DNA of 64,000 nucleotides from Borreliella afzelii (GTDB taxonomy: Bacteria > Spirochaetota > Spirochaetia > Borreliales > Borreliaceae). The translations under genes were made by a program, and so were the position numbers. Where the stretch lies: the NCBI RefSeq assembly GCF_014202295.1, contig NZ_JACHGM010000001.1, positions 400,020 through 464,019 of the forward strand. Direction: 5' to 3'. How positions within the stretch are numbered: the first letter of the stretch is position 1; each line of letters opens with the position of its first letter. Under the pieces are notes generated by a model. That model worked only from the letters and a program-made list of their open reading frames with translations. It was not told the DNA's origin and made no database searches. Shown here in pieces: positions 38,315-48,966 of the stretch.

Positions 38315-39394
38315 TTAATTCCTATTAATATTATTAAGATTTTTGCATGCAATCTTCACACGATCTTTCATGGAAACTTCAGCTTCTCTTAACCAAACTC
38401 TTGGATCGTAAAATTTCTTATTTGGAATATCAATATTCTTGCCATCTCCTAATTGACCTTGCAAACGATTTTCATTTTTTTTGTAATAATTTAAAACACC
38501 TTCCCAAGCAGCCCACTGTGTATCTGTATCAATATTCATCTTTACAACCCCATAAGAAAGTGCCTCATTAATCTCATCAATTGTAGACCCAGAACCCCCA
38601 TGAAAAACATAAGAAACTGGCTTGCTAATATTTACTCCTGTTTTTGATATAACATAATCTTGGCCATCCTTTAACACTCTTGGGGTAAGCTTAACATTCC
38701 CCGGTTTATATACTCCATGAACATTTCCAAAAGCTGCTGCAATCTGAAAATTTGGACTAATCTTTAAAAGCTCTGAATATCCATAATAAATATCCTCTGG
38801 AGTCGAAAATAGTTCATGCGAAGCTCTATCCGAATTATCAACTCCATCTTCTTCTCCACCTGTAATTCCAAGCTCTATTTCTAAAAACATTTCAATTTTT
38901 GCCATTCTTTCTAAGAATTTTTTAGAAATTTCAATATTTTCTTTAATAGGCTCTTCTGACAAATCTAACATATGTGAAGAAAATAATGGCCTTTTGTGCT
39001 GACTATAGTATTTTTCACCATACTCTAAAAGTCCTTCAACCCAAGGAAGCAAATTTTTAGCACAATGATCAGTATGAAGAACAACAGGAACACCATAATG
39101 CTCTGCCATCAAATGCACATGCATAGCACCAGAAATAGCTCCAGCTATTGAAACTCCTTGTGGTTTTTCCATCTTCAATCCTTTCCCACAAATAAAAGCA
39201 GAACCACTATTGGAAAATTGTATCATAATAGGAGAATTAATTTCCTTTGCTGCCTCCAAAACTGCATTAATAGAATTTGTTCCTATACAATTAATAGAAG
39301 GAATAGCAAATCCTTCATTTTTACATATTTCATATAAAGAATGCAGTTCTTTTCCATAAACTACACCTGGTTTAATCTTGTCTAAAACGCCCAT
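38315..39394 (-). CDS. fba: Fructose-bisphosphate aldolase, class II
   Basis: This zinc-dependent aldolase splits fructose 1,6-bisphosphate in glycolysis, the main energy route of Borrelia. The 359 residues include the metal-site block VVLHTDHCAKN near 107, EIELGITGGEEDG near 172, and the phosphate loop YVFHGGSGS near 263. The length fits the class IIA subtype. A TATAAT -10 lies on the minus strand at 39448-39453. It has its own terminator and looks monocistronic. Confidence 0.97.
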   Translation of the reverse strand: MGVLDKIKPGVVYGKELHSLYEICKNEGFAIPSINCIGTNSINAVLEAAKEINSPIMIQFSNSGSAFICGKGLKMEKPQGVSIAGAISGAMHVHLMAEHYGVPVVLHTDHCAKNLLPWVEGLLEYGEKYYSQHKRPLFSSHMLDLSEEPIKENIEISKKFLERMAKIEMFLEIELGITGGEEDGVDNSDRASHELFSTPEDIYYGYSELLKISPNFQIAAAFGNVHGVYKPGNVKLTPRVLKDGQDYVISKTGVNISKPVSYVFHGGSGSTIDEINEALSYGVVKMNIDTDTQWAAWEGVLNYYKKNENRLQGQLGDGKNIDIPNKKFYDPRVWLREAEVSMKDRVKIACKNLNNINRN

Positions 39395-39555
39395 TTATAG
39401 CACTCCTTTCTAATTTTATTTTTTCTTTTATCAAATGCCTACAATAAATTATACACCTAAGAAGTGGAATTGAATTTAAATCAATCAATAATTATTGAAC
39501 CAAAGCAAACATAAATTTATTAAAAATCTATCATTTTGAATAAAAAAATTTAAAA

Positions 39556-40623
39556 TCAAACTTTCTTAGTAGTCTCTAACATTTTATACCACTGTGAAAA
39601 TTCTTTTATTCCTTCTTTAATAGAAATTTTAGCCTCATAGCCCACATCATTTTTAAGCTTTAAAATATCACAACAACTTTCCACAACATCTGCTTTTTGC
39701 ATAGGCATATAATTTTTTAAAGCCTTTTTATCAAAATTTGCCTCAAGCTCTTCAATGAAATCCAACAATTTAGTTGCATGTCCAGTTCCTATATTATATA
39801 TTCTATAAGGGAAAGAAGACGTTGACGAATTTGGATTTTTAACGTCAAAATTACAATCGCTTCTAGCCGGATTTTTTAACACTTTGTAAACACCGTTTGC
39901 AATATCACTTACATATGTAAAATCTCTAGCCATATTTCCATTGTTAAAAATATTAATGGACTCACCGTTTTTAATTCCATCTGAAAATAAATATAAAGCC
40001 ATATCGGGTCTTCCATAGGTTCCATAAACTGTAAAAAACCTAAGCCCTGTTGTAGGAATATTAAAAGATGCACTATAAGCATGAGCTATCATCTCATTAG
40101 ATTTTTTGCTAGCTGCATATAAATTTAAAGGGTGATCCGTACTAGAATCTTCATTAGACGGAATATTCTCATTTATGCCATAAACCGATGACGTTGAAGC
40201 ATAAACAAAATGCTTGATATTTTCTTTGTAAACTCTACACACATCTAAAACGTTAAAAAACCCAACAATATTTATTGAAACATAGTTATCAGGATTTTCA
40301 AGACTATCCCTAATGCCCGCTTGAGCAGCTAAATGACAAACATGTGTAAACTTATACTCTTTAAAAAGTTCTAGTAGTTTATCTTTATTTAATATATCAA
40401 GATAAGCAAAAGATAAATTATTATATTTTTCACTCTTAATAATCTTATCGGTTTTAACATCCTTAGAACAAAAACCCAAAGCCTCTAATCTTTCATGCTT
40501 AAATTTGAGATCATAATAATCATTTAATATATCTATACCTAAAACTTCATGCCCTTTTTCTACAAGTTTTTTGGCTACATGAAATCCAATAAACCCTGCA
40601 ATTCCAGTTAAAAAAATCTTCAT
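39556..40623 (-). CDS. NDP-sugar epimerase, extended SDR family
   Basis: The 355-residue NAD(P)-dependent enzyme has the glycine motif GIAGFIGFHVAK (7-18), the DxxD region GIDILNDYYD, and catalytic Tyr/Lys in YAASKKSNE. The N-terminal pattern is closest to UDP-glucuronate 4-epimerases, but substrate class cannot be fixed by eye. It may supply a sugar nucleotide for the galactolipids made by the nearby glycosyltransferase. That link is inference. Confidence 0.85.
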   Translation of the reverse strand: MKIFLTGIAGFIGFHVAKKLVEKGHEVLGIDILNDYYDLKFKHERLEALGFCSKDVKTDKIIKSEKYNNLSFAYLDILNKDKLLELFKEYKFTHVCHLAAQAGIRDSLENPDNYVSINIVGFFNVLDVCRVYKENIKHFVYASTSSVYGINENIPSNEDSSTDHPLNLYAASKKSNEMIAHAYSASFNIPTTGLRFFTVYGTYGRPDMALYLFSDGIKNGESINIFNNGNMARDFTYVSDIANGVYKVLKNPARSDCNFDVKNPNSSTSSFPYRIYNIGTGHATKLLDFIEELEANFDKKALKNYMPMQKADVVESCCDILKLKNDVGYEAKISIKEGIKEFSQWYKMLETTKKV

Positions 40624-40666
40624 ATTATTATTCCTTTAAAACTCAATACAAACTAACACTATCAAT

Positions 40667-41395
40667 CTATTTTTTAAACCCAAGATCTCTTTTTTGATAA
40701 CTTCGAAAGTTATTGCTGCCAAATCTATTATTTCTGACATAAGAAACCCTTATTCTTTTTATATTTCCATCACCCTCGCTTTCAGTTTTTATATCACTAT
40801 AACGATTTAAAGTTGTATGAATAATTCTTCTTTCAAAAGGATTCATTGATGGCAACAAAATAGAACGCCTGGTTCTTTTGACTTTATGAAAAGAATTTAT
40901 TGCTAAATTAATAAACCTGGATTTAAATCGCTCTCTATAATCTCCAATATCCAATATAACCCTATTAAAGGCACCAGTTTCACCAATAAGCCTAGAGGTA
41001 TAAACATTTGTCAAAAGCTGTAAAGAATCTAAATTTTTACCCTCTCGTCCAATCAAAATATTTGGACTATCTGTCTCAATAGAAATCTTAACATACCCTT
41101 CTTCTTTAAGTTCTATTGTTAAGTTTACAGTATATCCCATTTTAATTAGCATTTCTTTTACAAATTCTAAGATTTTATCACAAATTTCATCCCCAATTTG
41201 AATTTCAAAACTACCTTTTTTAACTTCCTTTACATGAGGAGAAACCCTTATTTTAATCATTTCTTTCTTAAATAAAAATCCAACCCTTTCTTTGTCTAAA
41301 ATTTCTACATCAAACTCACCCTCTTTTAATTCTAGATCTCTCATTGCTTTCTTTATTGCTTCTTGTTCGGTTTTTCCGTAAAATTCATAGCTCAT
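40667..41395 (-). CDS. jag: Jag/KhpB RNA-binding protein (Jag_N, KH and R3H domains)
   Basis: The 242-residue protein has an N-terminal Jag domain (YEFYGKTEQEAIKKAMRDLE), a KH domain (ILIGREGKNLDSLQLLTNV, about 130-150) and an R3H domain (NPFERRIIHTTLNRY near 190). KhpB proteins bind RNA and affect cell division and elongation in Gram-positives. It lies 13 bases after yidC, the conserved rpmH-rnpA-yidC-jag order. Confidence 0.95.
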   Translation of the reverse strand: MSYEFYGKTEQEAIKKAMRDLELKEGEFDVEILDKERVGFLFKKEMIKIRVSPHVKEVKKGSFEIQIGDEICDKILEFVKEMLIKMGYTVNLTIELKEEGYVKISIETDSPNILIGREGKNLDSLQLLTNVYTSRLIGETGAFNRVILDIGDYRERFKSRFINLAINSFHKVKRTRRSILLPSMNPFERRIIHTTLNRYSDIKTESEGDGNIKRIRVSYVRNNRFGSNNFRSYQKRDLGFKK

Positions 41396-41408
41396 ATTAT
41401 TCCCCCTT

Positions 41409-43043
41409 TTAAGACAAATGCATCTTTATATAGTATTGCTGTAAAATAGTAAAAATATTTGTTGTAATCCAATATATTAAAAGCCCTGATGGCATATTGT
41501 AAAGTATGAAAAAAAACATAATAGGCATTCCAAAATATAAAAACTTCTGCTGCGCTCCTAGATTTTTTAAATCAATATTAGAACTAACAATTGTAGACCC
41601 TAATTGAGTAAACATCATAATAAAAGGCAAAATTCTAATATCAGTCCAAGAAACAAAATAAAGCTTATATCCAAAATGATATACGCTGTCACCGATAGAT
41701 AAATCATCAATCCATCCTGGAATAAAATTAGCTCCTCTTAATAAAAATAAATTATTTACAAGTGAATAAAGGGCAAAAAATATAGGAAGCTGCAAAATTA
41801 TGGGGAAACACCCTCCAAGAGGATTAACTCCTTCTTCTTTATAAAGCCTTCCCATCTCTTCATTCAACTTCTTGGGATCATGCTTAAACTTCACTTGAAG
41901 TTCTTTCATTTTAGGTTGAAGTTTGGAAAGCTCAGCAGTAGCTCTAAATCCCTTAAATGTCAAAGGAAATATAAGTATTCTAACAACAATTGTCAAAAAA
42001 ATAATTGAAAGCCCCCAATTAGGTATAACATCATAAAAAACTTGCATTACCATTTGCATAGGAACTTGAATTAAATACCACAAACTCTTTTCTACTGACA
42101 TTCCAAAAGCAATATCAGATAAACCAAAGGTATTATCACTATTCTTGTCAAAAATGTCTAGATATCTGTTGTCTTTAGGCCCAGCATAAATAAAAAACTT
42201 ATCACTAATGTTTTTTTTATTTATAACATTATTGACAATAAACGATTTAAGAATTCCTTTTTCCTTCTTAAACTCAACCTCCATATTTTCTTTAGAAACC
42301 AACACCTCAAAATACTTGGTACTAGAACCAATCCATTTAGGATTGTTAATCCTTAGATCATCTTTACCATATTTAAGCTTATTATCATAATAAATTATTT
42401 GAGATAAATAATTATTATATTGCAGCTTAGCTTTATCACTAAGCCTTTCAATCTGAGAACTAAAAGTAATTTTATAAGAATCAATATCCAATAAGTTATA
42501 ATCTTCAAGACCATTTACAATAACTTCAAATCTCATTAAGTATTCATTCTTTTTAGAAAATGTATACTTCTTTACATATTCATAAGTTTTACCATTATTC
42601 TTAAAATAAGCTTTAAATTCATGATTAAAATCATCTATTTTTTTATACAAAAACAAATCCTCTACTAAATAGTCAAAACTAACATCAAAAAAAGGTTCAT
42701 TTTTATAATCAACATTAATCAAGTCTGTAGGATCTTTTTCTAAATTTAAATGATTTTTAAGCTTTAATGAAACCAAATTTCCTCTAAATGTTGAAAAAGT
42801 AGCAAAATATATCCCTGTTTCTACAACAATATCTTGGGCCTTATCAATCAAATTAAAGTTATTGCTTTTACTTAAAAGCATTTTATTATCATCAAAACTT
42901 TTGTTTAAATCAAACTGCAATTCCTTGTCAGAAGACTTAGAGCCTAACATCCAGGAAGAAAAAATATCATTAATAAGCATAAAAAGACCTATTAAAAATA
43001 AAGACAAATAAACGGTTCTTAAAATTCTTTTACTTTGATTCAC
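41409..43043 (-). CDS. yidC: Membrane protein insertase YidC
   Basis: YidC inserts and folds inner-membrane proteins with or without SecYEG. The 544 residues have an N-terminal helix (about 8-26), a large periplasmic domain to about 320, and the conserved core ([19 protein letters not shown], then [21 protein letters not shown]) with the usual five C-terminal helices. This is the Gram-negative form. It is in the rpmH operon. Confidence 0.97.
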   Translation of the reverse strand: MNQSKRILRTVYLSLFLIGLFMLINDIFSSWMLGSKSSDKELQFDLNKSFDDNKMLLSKSNNFNLIDKAQDIVVETGIYFATFSTFRGNLVSLKLKNHLNLEKDPTDLINVDYKNEPFFDVSFDYLVEDLFLYKKIDDFNHEFKAYFKNNGKTYEYVKKYTFSKKNEYLMRFEVIVNGLEDYNLLDIDSYKITFSSQIERLSDKAKLQYNNYLSQIIYYDNKLKYGKDDLRINNPKWIGSSTKYFEVLVSKENMEVEFKKEKGILKSFIVNNVINKKNISDKFFIYAGPKDNRYLDIFDKNSDNTFGLSDIAFGMSVEKSLWYLIQVPMQMVMQVFYDVIPNWGLSIIFLTIVVRILIFPLTFKGFRATAELSKLQPKMKELQVKFKHDPKKLNEEMGRLYKEEGVNPLGGCFPIILQLPIFFALYSLVNNLFLLRGANFIPGWIDDLSIGDSVYHFGYKLYFVSWTDIRILPFIMMFTQLGSTIVSSNIDLKNLGAQQKFLYFGMPIMFFFILYNMPSGLLIYWITTNIFTILQQYYIKMHLS

Positions 43044-43053
43044 TTATGCCCCT

Positions 43054-43389
43054 TCACACCATTAAAACTAAACTTTTCATAAGAGATTCAATACTAAAAT
43101 ATGTCAAATCCAACCTGTCATAATAAACTACAAAAATAACATCTATAGCCCTACCTTCTAACAATTCTAATCTTTTTCTAAAAGCTTCTTTAAAAAGTCT
43201 CCTAACGCGATTCCTTTTAACAGATCCCCTAAAACTTTTAGAAAAGGTAACAAGAAGCCTAGAATAAATCAGATGATTTGATTTGCAAAACATTTTAAGA
43301 TTAAGATTGCTAAATCTAATCAGGTTACCTTCTTTGAAAATTTTTTGAATTTCTATTTTTGATTTTAGACTAATATTTCTTTTTTTCAT
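43054..43389 (-). CDS. rnpA: Ribonuclease P protein component
   Basis: The 111-residue basic protein aids RNase P RNA in trimming tRNA 5' ends. The RNR signature is present as [19 protein letters not shown] (about 51-69). Its start lies inside the end of rpmH, overlapping by 20 bases in another frame, a coupling common to rpmH-rnpA. Ten bases separate it from yidC. Confidence 0.96.
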   Translation of the reverse strand: MKKRNISLKSKIEIQKIFKEGNLIRFSNLNLKMFCKSNHLIYSRLLVTFSKSFRGSVKRNRVRRLFKEAFRKRLELLEGRAIDVIFVVYYDRLDLTYFSIESLMKSLVLMV

Positions 43390-43525
43390 CAGAAACAGTT
43401 AATTTTATTCTTCCTTTTGCCCTTCGTCTTGAAAGAATAAGTCTTCCACCTTTAGTTTTCATTCTAGCTCTAAACCCAAATTTTCTATTTCTTTTAACAC
43501 GACTAGGCTGATAAGTCCTTTTCAA
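43370..43525 (-). CDS. rpmH: 50S ribosomal protein L34
   Basis: The 51-residue protein reads [20 protein letters not shown] and then the typical [19 protein letters not shown]. The start codon is TTG at 43525, with GGAGG seven bases upstream. The stop lies 20 bases inside rnpA. It is the first gene of rpmH-rnpA-yidC-jag. Confidence 0.96.
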   Translation of the reverse strand: MKRTYQPSRVKRNRKFGFRARMKTKGGRLILSRRRAKGRIKLTVSDEKKKY

Positions 43526-43581
43526 AACGCTCCTCCATTAAAAACAATTTTCTGCTAGTAAGCTGCAAATTGAACACTACC

Positions 43582-43610
43582 ATGGTATAGTATATAAATA
43601 CGATTGTCAA
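43582..43610 (-). promoter_or_regulatory. Promoter of the rpmH-rnpA-yidC-jag operon
   Basis: On the minus strand a perfect -35 TTGACA (43605-43610) is followed after 17 bases by TACCAT (43582-43587). The -10 is weak but embedded in a 10-bp palindrome (TACCATGGTA). It lies about 60 bases before the rpmH start, between rpmH and the DciA-like gene. Confidence 0.55.
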
Positions 43611-43616
43611 TAATAA

Positions 43617-43916
43617 TTACTTTACTAAAACCTTTATATCTATTACTTTAATACCCGTTAATTCTTCTATTGATTTTATTATTTTTGACTTATTGATTGA
43701 TATGCTATATAAAATACTTGAATTGCTTACCTCAAGAAAAAGAACCTGCTCATTTTTAAAATCTAAAAATTTCACATCATCTGACAAAGCTTTAAAAATT
43801 TGATTCCATTTACCAGCAATCGTTAATTTTGAACTTATTTTTTTATTAACAAGTAAATCAGATTCTAAATAATTTTTAAGAACATTGTCTATTTTTTTAA
43901 AAGCAGAATCATTCAT
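43617..43916 (-). CDS. DUF721/DciA-like protein
   Basis: The short protein (99 residues from the ATG at 43916; a GTG six codons earlier is possible) has the DUF721 pattern: a tryptophan in AGKWNQIFKALSDDV, then beta strands EQVLFLEVSNSSILYSISINK and a closing helix plus strand (GIKVIDIKVLV). DciA is the ancestral loader of the replicative helicase in bacteria without DnaC. Its place next to dnaN and dnaA supports that role. Similarity is modest. Confidence 0.7.
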   Translation of the reverse strand: MNDSAFKKIDNVLKNYLESDLLVNKKISSKLTIAGKWNQIFKALSDDVKFLDFKNEQVLFLEVSNSSILYSISINKSKIIKSIEELTGIKVIDIKVLVK

Positions 43917-44013
43917 AAAAATTTTTAATACCACAATGCAAAAAACAATATTAAATAAACTTTAAAAAAGCTTATTTTTATTTTAATATTCAAAATCACA
44001 TTAATAATTCACT

Positions 44014-45174
44014 TTAACCCAAAGACATCGGCATTATCAAGTGCATAAAATTCAAATCTTCAGGCTCACTCAATTTTAATACATTCCCCGAATTGAATTG
44101 TATTTCTATCTTTGAAGTTTCAAAAACACTAATAGCTTCAATAAAATACGAAATATTAATAGCCATAACCTCATCTGAACCATCATACAGATAGTTCGAA
44201 TTTTTAATAAAAAATTCACCTTTTCTTCCAGTAATCAAATCTTCTCCAAGAAGTTTCAGCTGAAGCTCAGAAAAAGTTAAAACTAACTTTCTTGACTTAT
44301 CAACATATAAATTAACTCTAGCAAGTCTATCTTTCAAAATGCTTAGCGAAACTAAAGATTTATTTTTTTGTTCTTTAGGTATAATGCTCTTATAATCAGG
44401 ATAATTGCCACTAATCAAACTGCAAGCTATTTTATAATTATCAAATTCAACATAAAATTTTTTATCCGAGGATTTTATTTTAACCAAACCTTCTCCTGAC
44501 ATAAGATGTTTTAAAAAATTAAATATTTTTACAGGAACTATAAAATTTACATCTTCTTCAACTGTAACCTCTGTTTTACAAATAGACATTCTGTGACCAT
44601 TTGTAGAAACAAACAATAATTTGGAATCTTCATCTTTTGTAAAATACACACCATTTAATACATTTTTGGATTCATCAAGATGCGCTGAAAAAGCTATTCT
44701 GTTTATTATTTTTTTAAAAGACTTTTGTTTTATTTCAATTTCAAAGGTGTAATCTTCATTAACCATATCATAATTGTAATTTTCTATTTCTTCGTATGAA
44801 AAGGTAGGTTCTTTTAAATGATCTTCATATTCTTCTTCTTTTTCATCCTTTGATTCTCCCATAATTTCCAATTTGCTGTTATTCTCATTAAAAGCTATTT
44901 TAATTTTTTTGTAAAAACTAAATGCTTTTACTGCGTCATAAAAATTTGAGGCATTAATTAATACCTTAAAATCTGTCTCTGAAACAATTGGGATTGTGCT
45001 TTCAAAAAAAATATTCCTATCTGTTGATTTAATTATGAGATTAGAGTTTTTTACTTCGATTAACAATGCACTCCAAATGTCATTCATATTTCTGTTTAAT
45101 ATTATTCCCTTTGCTTTTTCTATTTCACTTGTAATTTGATTTGTGTCGCAAATAAAAAATGTGTTATTTAGCAT
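44014..45174 (-). CDS. dnaN: DNA polymerase III beta subunit (sliding clamp)
   Basis: This ring clamp tethers the replicative polymerase. The 386 residues have the usual three-domain repeat, with NVLNGVYFTKDEDSKLLFVSTNGHRMS in the middle domain and a C-terminus ending HLIMPMSLG, the usual PMR-type end in altered form. GGAGGCATC precedes the ATG. It is minus-strand and G/T-rich in the coding strand, in contrast to dnaA, which marks the origin between them. Confidence 0.97.
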   Translation of the reverse strand: MLNNTFFICDTNQITSEIEKAKGIILNRNMNDIWSALLIEVKNSNLIIKSTDRNIFFESTIPIVSETDFKVLINASNFYDAVKAFSFYKKIKIAFNENNSKLEIMGESKDEKEEEYEDHLKEPTFSYEEIENYNYDMVNEDYTFEIEIKQKSFKKIINRIAFSAHLDESKNVLNGVYFTKDEDSKLLFVSTNGHRMSICKTEVTVEEDVNFIVPVKIFNFLKHLMSGEGLVKIKSSDKKFYVEFDNYKIACSLISGNYPDYKSIIPKEQKNKSLVSLSILKDRLARVNLYVDKSRKLVLTFSELQLKLLGEDLITGRKGEFFIKNSNYLYDGSDEVMAINISYFIEAISVFETSKIEIQFNSGNVLKLSEPEDLNFMHLIMPMSLG

Positions 45175-45406
45175 GATGCCTCCTTATATATTTTATTACA
45201 TTTTATCTTTTTAAGTTTTTATATTTTTAGTTTTTGCATATATATATAGTAGTAATAGTAATAGGCTTCTGTTTAATTGTTTAATTGTGTTTAATGTCAT
45301 ATTTAATAAAGAAATATCTTGTTGAATTATAGGTTGTTTTTTGTTGTATTTCTGATAAATTATTTGTTTTAATTGTTTAAAAGAATTATTAATTTTTCAA
45401 TTAGGT
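45175..45406. other. Probable chromosomal replication origin (oriC)
   Basis: This is the 232-bp gap between dnaN and dnaA. The top strand changes here from A/C-rich (left) to G/T-rich (right), and the main gene direction flips around it. It is extremely AT-rich. TTTAATTG occurs three times (45272-45279, 45280-45287, 45368-45375), the first two in tandem, with near matches beside them. No perfect TTATNCACA DnaA box is seen. The B. burgdorferi origin was mapped experimentally to this part of the chromosome. Confidence 0.75.
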
Positions 45407-46864
45407 TTAATTTTTTTTTATTTTGTTCATAAGTTCTGTGATTAAATTGTTGATTTCTTTGTCCTTATTTCTATCCCTATCTATTTTATTTATCGAATAA
45501 AGCACTGTTGAATGGGTTTTGCCTCCAATAATTTTCCCAATTTCAATTGTTGATAGCTCTGTAAAATTCCTCAAAAGGTATGCATAAATATGCCTAGCTT
45601 TTGTTATTTCTGGTTTTTTACTATGTCCCTCAATATCTTTATGTGCAATTTTTAGCTCCCTTAAGAGTATTTTTTTTATATTTTCAATATTGATTTTATT
45701 GCTTGGTTCATTGGTTGTTTCTTTTTCGTAAATTATTATTTCTTTTATTATTTTTTCAACAATGTCAATGTCAATTTCTATATTGTCTAAATCTATATAT
45801 GCTTTTAGTTTTGTTACAGCAGCTTCAAGGTCTCTGACATTTGTTGTAACTTTTTGAGCAACCAGATTTAGTATATTTTTAGGAACTTTTATGCCATCCT
45901 CTTCTGCTTTTTTTTCAATAATAGCTACTCTGAGTTCAAAATTGGGTTTTGATATATCAACATTTAATCCTCTTGTAAACCTGCTTTTTAGTCGATCTGT
46001 AAAATTTGTAAGTTCAGAAGGAGGCCGGTCACACGTGAATACTAATTGTTTATTGTCTTCATAAAGGGCATTAAATGTGTGAAAAAGCTCTTCTTGTATG
46101 CCTTCTTTTTTTTGTAAGTCGTGGATATCGTCTATAAGCAGCATGTCTAAATATCTATATTTTTTTTTAAATTTTTTTGTTTCGTGTGTTTTTATGCTTT
46201 CTACAAACTCATTTAAAAAATTTTCAGCAGTAACGTATAGTATCTTGAGGTTATTATGCAATTCTTCTGTTTTGTTTCCTATGCTTTGAAGTAAATGTGT
46301 TTTTCCAAGTCCAACTCCACCGTAAATTAAACAGGGATTATATTTTGTCCCAGGATTTTTTGAGATTGACAAGCTAGCGTTGTATGCGAGTTTATTATTT
46401 GGCCCTATGATGAAATTTTCAAATGTATATCTTTTTTTAAGAAAGGGATTTTTGAAATTTTTAGGTTCTTCTTCTTTTTTGATATACATTTTTATACGAT
46501 CTTTAATACTTTGAAGCGACTCTTTAGAGAGTGTGGTTCCTTTAAGTTTGTCTAATGTTGGGAAAGTTTCGTTAAAAGTTGTTTTTTCGCTTTCTTCTTT
46601 GCTAGAATAGGTTTTAGGTGATTGATTTGTAAATACAATGGCCACGTTATCGTAGCCATTGTTTGTGAGTATTTCTTTGATTTTTTTTGTAAATCTTTTT
46701 TCTATTTGATTTTTGTGGAATAAATTTGGAGTAGATATTTTAATATTGTCACCTACGGATTCTAAAAAGCACAAATTTTCAAACCAAACATAAAACTCTT
46801 CTTCTGATAGTTCTTTTTTTATTTCTGTTAAAATCAAGCTCCATATATTTTTTGATTTTTCCAT
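45407..46864 (-). CDS. dnaA: Chromosomal replication initiator DnaA
   Basis: The 485-residue AAA+ initiator has domain I (SLILTEIKKELSEEEFYVWF), Walker A GGVGLGKT at 182-189, Walker B LLIDDIHDL near 240, and a domain IV DNA-binding helix-turn-helix (KPEITKARHIYAYLLR; GGKTHSTVLYS, usual form G-DHSTV-H). Its coding strand is A-rich because it is read against the rightward fork. dnaA is thus on the lagging side of the origin. Confidence 0.97.
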   Translation of the reverse strand: MEKSKNIWSLILTEIKKELSEEEFYVWFENLCFLESVGDNIKISTPNLFHKNQIEKRFTKKIKEILTNNGYDNVAIVFTNQSPKTYSSKEESEKTTFNETFPTLDKLKGTTLSKESLQSIKDRIKMYIKKEEEPKNFKNPFLKKRYTFENFIIGPNNKLAYNASLSISKNPGTKYNPCLIYGGVGLGKTHLLQSIGNKTEELHNNLKILYVTAENFLNEFVESIKTHETKKFKKKYRYLDMLLIDDIHDLQKKEGIQEELFHTFNALYEDNKQLVFTCDRPPSELTNFTDRLKSRFTRGLNVDISKPNFELRVAIIEKKAEEDGIKVPKNILNLVAQKVTTNVRDLEAAVTKLKAYIDLDNIEIDIDIVEKIIKEIIIYEKETTNEPSNKINIENIKKILLRELKIAHKDIEGHSKKPEITKARHIYAYLLRNFTELSTIEIGKIIGGKTHSTVLYSINKIDRDRNKDKEINNLITELMNKIKKN

Positions 46865-46895
46865 TTTTTGTCCTTGTTGGTTTTAGTACTATACT

Positions 46896-46922
46896 TTTAA
46901 CATTATATAGTATAATGTTAAA
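46896..46922. promoter_or_regulatory. 12-bp perfect palindrome between dnaA and gyrB
   Basis: Arms TTTAACATTATA and TATAATGTTAAA flank a 3-base core (TAG) in the 5' gap shared by the divergent dnaA and gyrB. TATAAT occurs in it on both strands. It lies 32-58 bases before the dnaA start, at about the distance expected for an operator or overlapping promoter elements. Confidence 0.5.
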
Positions 46923-47035
46923 TTAGGATTCTATTTAAATTGTTTGTAAAATTTTTAAAATTTTTGTTATTTTGTATGTAATAGATATTATTTTTTTTTT
47001 AATGTAGAATTTATCTGTGTCTAGATTTTAATTAA

Positions 47036-48955
<1,920 letters not shown>

Positions 48956-48966
48956 TTGGAGCGTTA

